Positions 37,857 through 50,419 of a stretch of DNA of 64,000 bases are shown here, piece after piece; within the stretch, counting starts at the first letter, position 1, and each line of letters opens with the position of its first letter. The position numbers and the translations under genes are program-made. The notes under the pieces are model-generated. The model had not been told where the DNA came from, ran no database searches, and was given only the letters and a program-made list of their open reading frames with translations. The DNA is taken from positions 15,951,582 through 16,015,581 of the forward strand of contig NC_019864.2 in assembly GCF_002234675.1 (NCBI RefSeq). Direction: 5' to 3'. This stretch comes from Oryzias latipes. Its lineage: Eukaryota > Chordata > Actinopteri > Beloniformes > Adrianichthyidae.

Positions 37857-40800
37857 ATGGGAGGTGGAGGCCAACTGTCTGGGAGCGTGGAGCCTGGCAG
37901 CGGCAGAGATTCAGGTGTTTTCACCTGGGAGGAGGTGCAGAAGCACAGCAGCAGGACCGATCAATGGCTGGTAATCAATCGAAAGGTTTATAACATCACT
38001 CAATGGGTCAAAAGACACCCAGGAGGGTCTCGTGTCATCAGTCACTATGCTGGAGAAGATGCCACGGTAATTATGCACATTTTTTTTTAGGGTTTTGTTG
38101 TATAAAAACGTATTTTCTGTTCATGGAAAGAGGATTTTAGGCATCCTCTTATACCAATGAGAGTCCAGTGTCTACCTCAGCTGTCATCAATAACAGAGCT
38201 AATATTATTTCTTTTGCATTTTCAGACAGCTGATAGATATGTGTTTATTTATTAATGTGGCTCTATTATTCACAATGTTTGAGCAGTAGTATTTTTATTG
38301 TAATTGACCTATAGTAAACTCTGACCTTTGACCAACTTCTTCTCTGTGACACATCATCCTATGCAGTACTGGCAGATATCTCTAAAGAACACTGACCAGT
38401 CAAACTTAATTGCTTTGATTTTTTGCCATTCTCTTTAAAAGGTTTATAAAAAGGGTGTGGACAGAAATTTATTCGGAAACGTGAGCAAAGCAACATTTAA
38501 CATTATTATAATGTGTTACTACCTACGAGCACAAATCGATTTATAGTTAAATAGGGATTTTTTTTTGTTCTTGTTTTTTATTTGGGCACAATCACATGGA
38601 AATTGAGGTCAGCACCTCTTGTTAAGTCCGGTGGCAGTTCTCCTTTCTCAAAGAGACATTAGAGAATGCTTCCTGACTATGGAGGATCACATTTCTCTGC
38701 CTGATCTTTGCCAGAACATGACGACACGAGGTTCACATTCATGTTGCTCATTGTACATTCAGGCATGAGGCGTTCAAAATTTTGCCACGGAGCATTCGGT
38801 CTGAGACTCAAGCTGTCGATGCAGTTTATTGCTGGTGGGTGCTAGATTCCAGCGGGTTAACCCTGAGTCACTCACTCTTTTTACAATTTTTTGTTTTTGG
38901 AACAGCAGAGGCTCTTGATGTGAATCACAGCAGAACTGTCACTTTTTTCTCTGAGGCCATAATCACAACCAATCTAAAAATTAAAAATTGTTTTCCAACC
39001 AATATTTTGTGATATAGTATGCTATGGAAGGTAATCCAACAAATAACACAACAGAGAATATATAATATACTATAAATATTCAAATAGGATCTTATGAATA
39101 ATGTATCACATTATTTTACCAAAAAATTGTTTTATAACTATCTGAAGTATTTAAATTAAATACAAGTTGATCAAATGCTGTATAAATTACCATCTTAAAT
39201 ATTTACTTTTCTTACCCAGGAGGCATTCACGGCTTTTCACCCTGATCTAAAGTTTGTGCAAAAGTTTCTGAAGCCTCTGCTGATTGGAGAGTTGGCACCA
39301 ACAGAGCCCAGCCAAGACAGAAACAAAAATGTGAGTCTCTATAGATTCACTTCTCCACTAAAGATTGTGTTCATTTTTTTAAGTACAGACTTCATGACTT
39401 TTTTTTTTGTTGTTGCTCCCAGGCTTCCATCATACAGGATTTTGAGAATTTAAGAGTTCAGGCAGAGAAGGAAGGTTTGTTCAAGACCAAGCCTTTGTTC
39501 TTCTGCCTCCATTTGGGTCACATCTTACTGCTGGAGGCCCTTGCGTGGCTAATTGTCTGGATATGTGGGACTGGATGGACAATGACATTTTTATGCTCAA
39601 TCATTTTGGCCACTGCTCAGGTATTTAGAGCATAGTTATCTGTTAATGTAACTGCTGTTAAAGAATATTATTTATTATTAAAACAATATATACATCTGTT
39701 TCTTTCTAGTCACAGGCTGGGTGGTTGCAGCATGACTTTGGTCACCTTTCTGTCTTTAGAAAGTCCAAATGGAATCATCTGGTGCACAAGTTTGTCATTG
39801 GACATTTAAAGGTAACTTTTACAAACCATTTAAGACTTTTACAACATTCTTTAACTACTGTTTTCTGACAGGGAGCTTCTGCCAGCTGGTGGAATCACCG
39901 ACATTTTCAGCATCACGCAAAACCCAACATCTTCAGGAAGGACCCTGATGTCAATATGCTGGACATCTTTGTACTCGGAAACACTCAACCAGTGGAGGCA
40001 AGAGTAATCCACGAATCCCCTCAAAATATACATTGATCCTAACTGCTAACTTTACTCTGCGTATCTCTGTTACAGTACGGAGTTAAAAAGATTAAACGCA
40101 TGCCCTACAACCTCCAACACCAGTATTTTTTTCTTTGTAAGTTGAAGTGATGTCAACATAAATAAAGGAGCAAAAGGAGAGCATTTGTAATCAGTTTGTG
40201 TTTTGTTTTCAGTGGGTCCACCTCTGCTCATTCCAGTTTACTTCCACATGCAGATTATGAAGACCATGGTTCACCATCGTCACTGGGTGGTAAGAGACAA
40301 CCTTTTTTTGGAAGTGCAGGACAATCTTAGACAGGAAGTTGTTTTTTTGTTTATAAGGATTTGATGGATACACAATATTTTATGACAAACTAAGATGTTG
40401 AATGACTTTCTCTTTTCCAGGATCTGGTTTGGTCTTTATCCTACTACCTTCGCTTCTTCTGTAGTTATATACCCCTGTATGGTGTGTTTGGCTCTTTTGC
40501 CCTCCTCACCTTTGTCAGGTAATCGTAGAGGGAAAGTATTGCTGAAATCATTAAATGAGTCCTGATTTTTGGCCATTTTCAACCCAAAAAAATAAAAACA
40601 CTCAAAGATACGCTGTTACCCACAGGCTAATGTTACTGATCTATTTAAAACTGCTTTTTAATACTGAAATAATTGCTTTCCTTTTTACATTTTTTTTAAA
40701 TCATTTACTTTTACAGCATGTTTAGTAAATCCTGTGTCCCATCACAGGTTTTTGGAGAGCCACTGGTTTGTGTGGGTGACTCAGATGAACCATCTGCCAA

Positions 40801-41211
40801 TGGAGATTGAGAACGAGAAGCACCAGGATTGGGTGACGATGCAGGTAGCATGTTTGGCAGAAATTAGGGTGTCAGAGTTGATAATCTACAGGATTCTAAA
40901 TAATGGGCAAAAGTTAATTGGTTTTCGACCAACCAGAACAGACAAAACAAATGACTAAACTCAGATAACTTGTGTTTATCAAAACCTTCCCCTTTGAAAC
41001 ATGAAAAGTAAAAAGTGATATTTGTATATATATATAAATATATATATGCAGTACAGACCTTCTCATTCAAAGAGTTTTCTTTATTTTCATGACTATGAAC
41101 ATGGTAGATTCATTGTAGAGATGTGTCAGCTGCTAGTACTCTGTGTGCCATTGACCTGGTCTCTAATCTGAGGTGCTTTTAAAGCTTTTGGGTCCAAACA
41201 TTTGGTCTGTA

Positions 41212-41300
<89 letters not shown>

Positions 41301-42888
41301 TATTAAGCTTTTCCTAAAGCTGTTTTTTCTAAAAAACTTATTATTTAGGTTTAGATATTTTTGCTCTGATTCTTCTGTACACATGAGTGCATTTTGTAAA
41401 TTGAAGGAGTTCCCTCAGAACTGTTTTTTTTTTTTTGCTCGTTTAATGTATTTAAGATACACCTTCGTTCAAATGAGAAAACGCAGTGAGGTCATTGATC
41501 AACGTGAGAAAAACTGCATTAGAATTTTCCCTTTAATGGATGAAGTTGAACAGCTGTAAAGAAAACATAAATGATCGATTCATTTACCTGCCTTCTCTTC
41601 TGTTACAGTTGCAGTCCACTTGTAACATTGAACAGTCCTTCTTCAATGACTGGTTCAGTGGACACCTCAATTTTCAAATTGAACACCAGTAAGTAAAACA
41701 TTGCAGTCTCAGAAATTACCAAGACAACATCCACTATATGTTCAAACACAAAACAATGAAAGGGGGCTTTAAAAAAAAACTCATCTATTTTATAGATGCA
41801 AAAAAGTCAGAAACAAAACTTGCATAAAAGTTTTGCCAAACTATAAAAAACAAAAAGTTTGTCTTTTTGGTAAAACTTTTTAATTTCTTCCCAAAAAATG
41901 AAACTTTCATAAAAGTGTCGTAATTAGTTAAAGGAACATGCACTAAACAATCAACAATTTCATGGAACTTCAAATTAAGTTGATATAAATATGCTAATGT
42001 TGCTTCATTTATGATATTTACTCATTTTCATGTTTACTTTCTATAGTTTTATAACCTTAAATGGGTTACTATACGGCACTAAACTAAAGTTTTAGTCTGT
42101 ATCATGTCACCAAATATTTGTCAAAAAGGTAAATACATTATAGCAAAAATTCACTGATATGATTTTTTAAGTCAAAACTGTTGCATCTACTAATATCTCT
42201 TTCTGAGTAGTAGTTTATGCTCTGTACCTATACTCTACATTACTCACAAGAAAAGAATTAACAGCCACATAATTATAGGTTAGCCGATCAGTTTGTCCAA
42301 CAAAACAAAAAACTTTTTTTTTTGCATTGAACAAAGCCATGCAGGAGTTGAATTGCTTTCATAATAAGCATCATAGTCAGTGTAATGTCTTAGAAAAGCT
42401 TTATTTCTGAAGCTATGCTAAATAATGTGTCTGTACTGAAAACATGATTAGAGTAACTGTTTAAACCCTCCTCCAAAGACAAATGGGGTCATCAAGTTAC
42501 CTGAGGCTGACAACTGTAAACACTGCCGCTAGTTGATATCATTAAAAATGCATCAGGTTAACATGCTGCATGGAAACCTTGTGTCTGTTTTTACTTCTTC
42601 CAGTTTGTTTCCTACGATGCCCCGCCACAACTACCACCTGATTGCCCCACACGTCCGTGTTCTGTGTAAGAAATATGGTATTCCATACCAGATGAAGTCT
42701 TTATGGCAAGGCATGGTGGACGTTGTCAGGTAGGAAGAAAAGTGGTTCGACACTCAGCACATTAAATGTTTGGTCTGACCAGATTTTAAGCTGTCAACTA
42801 ATGTTTATTTCTGCATTTTGTCTCACTTCTGTTCAGGTCTCTGAAGACTTCGGGAGAGCTCTGGCTCGATGCATACCTACACAAATAA
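37857..42888 (+). CDS. fads2: Fads2 copy 1: front-end fatty acyl desaturase (12 coding exons)
   Basis: Exons: 37857-38066, 39220-39330, 39423-39620, 39710-39811, 39872-39997, 40076-40136, 40213-40289, 40421-40518, 40748-40844, 41609-41688, 42604-42729, 42837-42888 (stop TAA). The 1338 bp give 445 residues, the usual Fads2 length. The membrane enzyme of the endoplasmic reticulum inserts double bonds into polyunsaturated fatty acyl-CoA, using electrons from its own N-terminal cytochrome b5 domain. Seen here: HPGG heme motif (54-57), histidine boxes HDFGH (181-185), HFQHH (218-222) and QIEHH (383-387). The regioselectivity segment at 280-283 is FHMQ, closest to the FHYQ of teleost delta-6/delta-5 enzymes, so a delta-6-type activity is inferred. 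The start is set by MGGGGQ, shared with the other copies. Intron 5 begins with GC (39998), not GT. Intron 9 holds a long (AT)n run. Intact in every exon. Confidence 0.96.
41215..41303. repeat. (AT)n microsatellite in fads2 copy 1 intron 9
   Basis: An almost pure AT run of about 90 bases between exons 9 and 10. It is self-complementary and probably highly variable. Confidence 0.95.
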
Positions 42889-43070
42889 TCGAAAAGAAAA
42901 TCGAATGAAACATCTGTTTGCATTTTAAAAAAGATTGTATTTGTGTGGATCCAGTTCAACAGTTTGGATTCATACTTTGTTTTCAATGGAGTTTAAATTA
43001 TAAAGTCTTTAGTTTTGTTATGGACTGGATCTGGGTTTTTGATATGAATTTTCTGAGTAGGTATTGGTAA

Positions 43071-43076
43071 AATAAA
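43071..43076 (+). terminator. polyadenylation signal of fads2 copy 1
   Basis: AATAAA 183 bases after the stop codon, followed by tgtgaattggttg, a suitable G/T-rich downstream element. Confidence 0.7.
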
Positions 43077-43089
43077 GAAAACTTTTAAA

Positions 43090-44570
43090 ACTGTGAATTG
43101 GTTGAAATTGTTTGCATGAAACATGTGTTAAGTTTAATTTTTTTAAACAAACAAAAAATACTGCATTAAATTGAATTAGAAACATTTTGTAAATGTTTAC
43201 AATTGTAATAATATTGATTAAGTCGCAAACAACAGTTGGATTAGTAAAAAGGTGAAATGAACTTGTTCATTATTTTAGAATTTCTCAAGTTTAACCTTTA
43301 AAGTTTATTACTGTAAAGCTCCTTCTAGTGAACCCCTACAGAGTACAATTATTCTGTACTGTCAGATGTTTGCTGTAATAAAAAAAACTATTTTGAGACT
43401 TGAATTGAGTTTATGTCGAGTATTTGTTTATTTCCTTTAATGTAATTTTTAAAAGTTCCTGATAAATGTCTTTATAATCTTATAATCAGCTATGAAAGAC
43501 TGATTAAGTCAAAAATAATAAGTAAATAAAAAGTATTTTCAGAACATTCCTTATTGCAAACGGTTTCTTTTTTATATTTGACAATATTTGTAAAATACCA
43601 TCAAAGCTTATTAAAAATAAAGCCTAATTTTGTTTTCCAGTTTGCATATTTCGTTAGAGCTGGTTATATGTTAGAGAATATGGAAGAAGCTGATTCACTG
43701 TGGCGACCCCTTAAAGGGAAAAGCTGAAAGGAAAAGAAGAAATTTGGATACCAATTCTCCAAAGAATGTATGAACTTTGGCCTACTTCTCTGCAGCCAGG
43801 GACACCAAAACTGACTGTTTTTCTGTACTGTTAAATATAAAGAATCAATCCAGCGATGCACTCAACACACAAACAATATTTTCTCTTTCTTTATATTTAC
43901 AGTTTTTGTTAATAAACAAACTCTACATTCTTAGATGCATGTGAAAAAAAAATTGTATCAGAACGTTTCAGTGCAATTTGACACATTGCATGCAAAACTA
44001 ATGATGATGCATTGAAAAAAAAGGTGTAAAAATATGCATTAGCGTGTTTTCAAATAATTGCAGAAGTCATAAAAGCAGTTTAACTTTGTTGTGTCCCCCT
44101 TAAAGCCATTTATCTTTGTTAATACAGAAAATTGACAAATCTTTTTGCAAAAACTATCTATTTGGTTTCTGTTTGAAACCAAAACGTTTGTTGGCTGTCT
44201 GTTTAACCTAAGATGGACTAAGACAGAATTTCAATTAAGAGTTGCCTAGCAACAGTGACCTATTGCTACATTTAAAAAAAAAAAGGGAATTCTGGGTCTT
44301 ATTTCTTCTTTTGCTTGAGAAACAAGAAATGCACACACTTGATTAAAGACATTCAAAGGTGTGGAAATCATTTCAGGACTAAAGGTGTAGTTTGTAATCA
44401 TGTCGTTTTGGAATAGCAATCTGAGATAAGGGTTCACTCTAAACTTTATCTCGTTTTCTTGTTAAAGATCTTTCCTGATTTCGAGGTAATGGTTCATAAC
44501 TGACTCCTTATCCTGCATTTTCCCCCTTTAGTCTCTCAGGAGACCGCAACATTCAGGTGAGCAGATGTGG
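43090..44570. other. intergenic DNA between fads2 copies 1 and 2
   Basis: No exon seen. At 43690-43740 a fragment (gattcactgtggcgacccct-like) matches the tail of a common teleost dispersed repeat. The rest is AT-rich and featureless until the promoter block of copy 2. Confidence 0.6.
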
Positions 44571-44580
44571 CACTGTGACC

Positions 44581-44660
44581 AGCGGTCCAAAAAGTTGGAC
44601 CAGTTGGACCGCTGCGCTCCGATTGGCCAGAAAGTCTCGAATGATTCCGCTCAAAGTTCG
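44581..44660 (+). promoter_or_regulatory. fads2 copy 2 proximal promoter block
   Basis: The conserved CCAAT block is at 44616-44660 (ccgattggccagaaagtctc). Directly before it, agcggtccaa (44581-44590) and ttggaccgct (44604-44613) form a perfect 10-bp inverted repeat, with a third ggacc half-site between them. Copy 1 has an imperfect version of the same arrangement; copy 3 lacks it. Confidence 0.7.
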
Positions 44661-44753
44661 TCCTAATGATGATGCTAAAGCAAAGCGAATGCAGCCCATC
44701 AGGGATGATATGATGATATGATCTCGAGCTGGAGAAACCGAGGCAGTCTAAAT
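44661..44753 (+). other. fads2: fads2 copy 2, 5' noncoding exon (start unknown)
   Basis: Ends at donor aatGTAAGTT (GT at 44754), placed like the donors of copies 1 and 3. The exon cannot be longer than about 90 bases if the promoter block lies outside it. Confidence 0.5.
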
Positions 44754-45174
44754 GTAAGTTTTGTTTTCTTTTCTGTTTTGGTCAGTGTATTAGTGCGCCT
44801 TGCAAGGACCCTCTGTTGTGTTAAAAAAAAAAGTGAAGGCGAATTTGTTAGCTTATTTTCTTTTCAACATGTTAGCTAATTTTTTTTAACCAGCGCGTGA
44901 ACAGCTGCTCGTCACAACATCATATTAGCCTGACACATTAGCTTAACTTTCTTGTTTTGGGTGCCTTTTGTTTCAACGACTGTTTGTTGGGTTCCTGTGA
45001 GAGTTAACCGTGACTTTGTACCGATATATTTTAGACCCCTAGCGCACTACGGACAACTACTGACTGAAAGTGAAAACGAGCAACCGCAAGAAGAAATAAG
45101 TGAAAACGGCGACGAGAGAGAAAAAAGTGCAGCTTCTTCCTGTTAAAGAACACAGAGACAAACAGCAGCAGAGG

Positions 45175-45417
45175 ATGGGAGGTGGAGGACAGCTGGCAGA
45201 CACTCCGGAGGCTGGCAGCAGCAGAGATGCAGGTGTGTTTACCTGGGAGGAGGTGCAGAAGCACAGCAGCAGGAAGGATCAATGGCTGGTGATCAATCGA
45301 AAGGTTTATAACATCACTCAGTGGACCAAAAGACACCCAGGAGGGTCAAGTGTCATCAGCCTGTATGCTGGAGAAGATGCCACGGTAAACATGAATTCCT
45401 GTTAACTTTATGTGGAA

Positions 45418-45465
<48 letters not shown>

Positions 45466-48400
45466 TTACAATATAAGTTCTAAAATGACGATCAAAGTTT
45501 TTCAAAACCTTTCCTTATATCTTCACATTTGTTTTCCAGGTTTTAACTGATTTTTAGTTGAATATTTCTTACAAACTAGTTTAATGGAAAATGAATAGAC
45601 TGGTTAAGATCTGGATAATTTATTTTAGTAATATTATCATTTCGGCCTGAATAGTTTCCTGTGACACAACGATAAATATGAAATAATGCCTTTTAACACA
45701 TTATACACTTCCTTCATTTATTTAGTTTATATTAAAACAAATAGTTATATTGAATCAATTTCTAAAATAAAGAACTTCATTTGGATAAATGCAGTAATTA
45801 GAATTGCATCACATGAAGCCTTTTGTAAACATTTCAAACTGATACGATATCAATATGTGATGTTTAACTCTTGTTCTCAGACTGACATGAGTGAAACTAG
45901 TAATTAAGTCATTGTACCATGACAGTGAATTATTGGAAATGGGTACAAATTAAAGAAATTGTGACCACTGTCCACCCACCTACTGTTTCATTCCTTAGAT
46001 GTCCCCCAGTTCTTAAAGTAAGGCAAAATTTGGATTTTTGATACTTTCTGCATCTTATACATCATGTTTGCGTTTTATTTTATTTTTTTTTATTCCAGGA
46101 GGCCTTCACAGCTTTTCATCCTGATCTAAATTTTGTGCGAAAGTTTCTAAAGCCTCTTCTGATCGGGGAGCTGGCAGCAGCAGAGCCCAGCCAGGATCCA
46201 AACAAGAATGTGAGCTGTCAGATTATCTTTGATTGTCTTTCGCCTAAACAAAGAGGCCCCTCAATAATTAGGCTGCATTGCTTCATTAAGCTTTTTCTTC
46301 TTCCAGATTGCAATCATAGAGGATTTTGAAAGATTACGAGTTCAGGCAGAGAAAGATGGTTTGTTTAAGACAAAGCCTTTGTTCTTCTGCCTCCATTTGG
46401 GTCACATCCTCCTGCTGGAGATCCTCGCGTGGACCCTTGTCTGGCTCTGGGGGACAGGTTGGACAGTGACATTACTGTGTGCGGCATTGCTGGCAACTTC
46501 ACAGGTGAATAAAACAAAAGATCTTTTGGTTGAGTACCTTGCAATGAAATGTTCTAAGTACTTTGATTCTGCAGGCACAGGCTGGGTGGTTGCAGCATGA
46601 CTTTGGCCACCTTTCTGTCTTTAAGAAGTCTAAATGGAATCATCTTGTGCACAAGTTTGTAATTGGACATTTAAAGGTAACTTTTTAGATCAATTGAAGT
46701 TTTTCCTTTATATTTTAAAGTCTCCTTACATTTTTTTTATGTTTTGTTTTTATTTTTAGGGAGCCTCAGCCAGCTGGTGGAATCATCTACATTACCGACA
46801 TCATTCCAAACCCAATGTTCTGGATAAAGATCCTGATGTCAATATGTCAGGTCTCTTCGTTTTAGGAGCCGTTCAGCCAGTGGAAGCAAGTAGCTCAGAA
46901 TATAAATACCTCCAGTGCTTCATAAATGCATCGATCGAAGCTGCTCAACTAACTCTGTTGATCTTTTCTTCACAGTACGGCATCAAAAAGATCAAACACA
47001 TGCCCTACAATCACCAACACCAGTACTTTTTTCTCTGTATGGATGCTTAAAGCTGTTTAAAACCCCAAACTGTCATTGATTTCTCCAAGAATGAAGTCTG
47101 TTTTCTGTTCCAGTGGGACCTCCATTACTCATTCCAGTGGTGTTCAATCTTCAAATACTGACGACCATGATTTCCCGTCGTGATTGGGTGGTAGGATGTC
47201 AACCTATGAGACACAAAGCGATTTGATATGAAATCCATATTTGAGCTGAATTTAAATTAACCCATCTAAACTGACTAAAAAACTATGAATTATATTTTTT
47301 TTAAAAACCACTCAATCTGCTTTTTTCAAAGGATTTGGCTTGGTACGTGTCATTCTACCTGCGCTTTTTCTACTGTTATATCCCCTTTTATGGTTTCCTC
47401 GGCTCAGTGGCACTCATCACCTTTGTCAGGTAAAGAAGTTGAATTTTTCTTAAATTTGATCAAAGTAATAAAAAAATTTATTAACATATTTGTTGTCCCG
47501 TGCTTTACCTTAATATACATTTTTTCCAGGTTCCTGGAGAGTCACTGGTTTGTGTGGGTGACTCAGATGAACCATTTGCCAATGGAGATCGATCACGAGA
47601 GGCGTCAGGAATGGCTGACCACACAGGTATGTTTGTCATTCAAAGTCTATGTATCCTGACGCCTACATACTATAAGCTCCTACTCCATCTGTCTAGGGGC
47701 ACATTTTTAGGGTTTTTTGCCCTCACCGCTTGATTTTTTTAGAAAATCTCAGCAGGTATTTTGTGTAAGATTTTCTTGTTGGGTTGTGTTGGCCACCATT
47801 CATGAGCAAATATCCATAATGAATGACATACAACACTTAGATGACACTTTTATCAGTAGCAAAAGGCCGTAAAAGTAAAAACTCTTTTTTTACAAAGAGA
47901 CAACATTTTGAAGATTACCAAAACAAAAAAAAGTTCTGTCTTGCATGAAGTACACAATCTTCAGCTCAAATACCGTTAGAAGCGTTCAAGTGTTTGTTTT
48001 ACTATACAGGCTGAACTGTGCTTGTCATTGTGGTTATTTTTTTATTCTTCAAACATCTGTTTCATCTACCAAAGACAAGAGAAAAGACGGGAGCAGTTCA
48101 GCAGAGAGAAGACTAAACAAAACACATCAGAAGCCTTGACAGAGAGAGGCTCCCTGTCACAGCTTTGAAAAGACGTTAAGTCTGTTAAAAAGAAAACAAC
48201 AACTTTGAGAATGTCTGCAGTTACTGTTCCATTTCCCTAACATGCATTTTTAGTTGGTTTCTTTATTTCATTTGTTCATAAAAGATAGCGACAAACAGAA
48301 TTGTACATTTTCTAGGATATATTTTGCTCCTGTCACTTCCACTTAATTAAATAAATAACAATATTTATGTAAAATATGTACAAATGTAAGAGATTAATTT

Positions 48401-49412
48401 CAGCAAAAATGAGCAAGGCAGAATAGAAATGATTCAAAGAATCAAAACCTTTACATTCAAAAGTTTACTAGATGTTAAACTTTGAAACGTCCCATTAGAC
48501 TCTTGTGCAAAAGACAACCAAGTAAATAGACTATTAGTTTGTTTACAGTTGTGTTGTTTTTTTCATACATGTATTCTGCAGTATTGCTTCAAAAAGAAGG
48601 ACTTGAACAGATGCATTAACTCATTCATACCTGGGCCTTCATCTTTTTTTTCTTTTTTTAGCTCCAGGCTACTTGTAACATTGAACAGTCCTTCTTCAAC
48701 GACTGGTTCAGCGGACATCTCAACTTCCAAATTGAACACCAGTAAGTTTAGTTTTTGAGTCCTCCATACAAACCAGGAAATACAGTCAAACTATCATTTT
48801 CCATCTCCACACTTATGTCAATGAAACGTTTTCAATAAATGTATCTTGTTAAATAAAATTGATAATAAGAAAAACAGCTTTTTGATGGTGTATCTTGATC
48901 CATATGGGAGCCAAATATTTGTTATTAGCCCCAATACAACTGTGATACATAGACTAGTAAATTATGAGAACATTAAAGAGTCCAATAAAGTTCTACTTTT
49001 TGCTGGTTTTCTGACTCTTCACATTTTGTTTCAGTTTGTTTCCCAGAATGCCTCGTCACAGTTACCACCTGGTGGCTCCACAGGTGCGTGAACTCTGTAA
49101 GAAGCATGGAGTTCCTTACCAAATAAAATCCTTATGGAGGGCCATGGCTGATGTTGTCAGGTATGCCATCTCCACAAGAAACACATAATGTTAAAAATGA
49201 AATAAAACATTGACCATGTGACTTTGTGTCTTTAAGCACTTCAGCCAGAATGTCCGCTGTCTCCCGTTACAAACAGATCAAATGCTTAACTGACAAAGAG
49301 GCTGCTATTTTATTCATGACCTGACCTGTTTATTTATTTTTTTCTAACCTTCTTTTTCAGCTCGCTGAAGACCTCAGGGGATCTCTGGCTGGACGCATAC
49401 CTCCATAAATGA
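45175..49412 (+). CDS. fads2: Fads2 copy 2: divergent front-end fatty acyl desaturase
   Basis: Exons: 45175-45384, 46099-46209, 46307-46504, 46575-46676, 46760-46885, 46976-47036, 47114-47190, 47332-47429, 47530-47626, 48662-48741, 49035-49160, 49361-49412 (stop TGA). Lengths and phases equal those of copy 1 exon by exon; 445 residues. HPGG (54-57), HDFGH (181-185), HYRHH (218-222, still HXXHH) and QIEHH (383-387) are all kept, so an active enzyme is expected. It is the most divergent copy in exon 5: [18 protein letters not shown] against [18 protein letters not shown] in copies 1 and 3. In the b5 domain SRVISHYAG has become SSVISLYAG. The regioselectivity segment is FNLQ (280-283), neither FHYQ nor YXXN, so I cannot predict its position of attack. 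Intron 5 starts with GC (46886). An in-frame ATG at 45100 could add 25 residues; homology favours 45175. The gene is in line with copies 1 and 3. Confidence 0.95.
45418..45464. repeat. (ATT)n microsatellite in fads2 copy 2 intron 1
   Basis: About sixteen ATT units directly after the first coding exon's donor. Confidence 0.95.
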
Positions 49413-49511
49413 CAACCTTCATCTTAAAGAAGTCCTGCTCGTTTTCCATTGTAGCAAAATTCAGCCAATTAGGTTGTGTTTTTCTTATGAATAGTAGACT
49501 TACTCAAACGC

Positions 49512-49517
49512 AATAAA
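49512..49517 (+). terminator. polyadenylation signal of fads2 copy 2
   Basis: AATAAA 100 bases after the stop, followed by gtgtgttctcatgtgacatg, a G/T-rich downstream region. Confidence 0.75.
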
Positions 49518-50206
49518 GTGTGTTCTCATGTGACATGTTGATCAACTCTGATGTTTTGAAGAGCAAATTTACTACTACTGATTTGAGACATCCAAGTAAT
49601 TATACTGATAAGTACCATAGGATGACTTATTCAATTAACTTCCAGGATGTTTTTGTGTTAAACCTCTAACTTATGCTACAATTATTGTTTTATGTTCTAT
49701 CTATACTCAATAAAAATTGTGTTGACCACTCCTTGCTTTCTTAGCAGCATAAATCAACACCTATTCAGATAAGAAGTCATAATAAAGGATGTCCAGAAAA
49801 TTTAGAGTGGATATTGCAGATGATATAATGGTTTAACTCAAAAAAAGGAGGAAGAAGGAACTTTTGAATGCAACAATTCTTGTTAATTTGTGCATAGATG
49901 AATCTGACTCTGAAAGTTAACTTTTATTTAACTCTGAACATTTTTATCTAAAAGCTTGATAAATTAAAAGCAATAAAGTCTGACTCATGGCATGTGTGCT
50001 ACAAATGACTTCATCTCTTTGATCATAAGGTACAGTGTGGTGCAATGTAAATGAAGTCAGACAGTATGAAGTGGAATAAGCTCCAAAGTAGCATTACCTG
50101 CTGCAACTTGACAAACTACAAGGGTCAGTCATTTGAGAAGAAAACAGTCAATTCTTTTTTATTTTTGGTTTGGGTCGTCTCCACAAATAAGGTTTTACAC
50201 ATGTGG

Positions 50207-50419
50207 TTAACCATGGTGCTATTTTAGATGACCCCACCCTTACAATAACGTGTTCTCCCTACCATGACAAAGGTGGATAAAGGTGGAAATATTTCATGTA
50301 ATCCATGGACACCAGTGAAGATCACAAATCATTGAAGAAAAAAGGTTCAGCGCACTGTCTAGTGGGTCTAGATGACCCAACTCCCAACGTTAAAGTGCCT
50401 AGGATAGCACAAGGGTTAA
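50207..50419 (+). mobile_element. TTAA-flanked MITE (piggyBac-like), copy A
   Basis: The element begins ttaaccatggtgctat and ends atagcacaagggttaa, so TTAA stands at both ends and the termini are imperfect inverted repeats of the type aacccttgtgctatcctagg. TTAA targets are the mark of piggyBac transposases. A related copy lies inverted at 57305-57493. No coding capacity. Confidence 0.7.

Noticed and set aside
40000-40010. Alternative GT donor for fads2 copy 1 exon 5 at about 40004
   Set aside because: It would add two codons in frame in copy 1, but the matching GT in copies 2 and 3 would shift the frame. The common GC donor explains all three.
41163-41559. Open frames across the (AT)n run
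   Set aside because: They are only the dipeptide reading of the microsatellite.
45175-49412. Fads2 copy 2 as a pseudogene
   Set aside because: Despite its divergence, all 12 exons are open, all splice sites are usable, and every heme and histidine-box residue is present.
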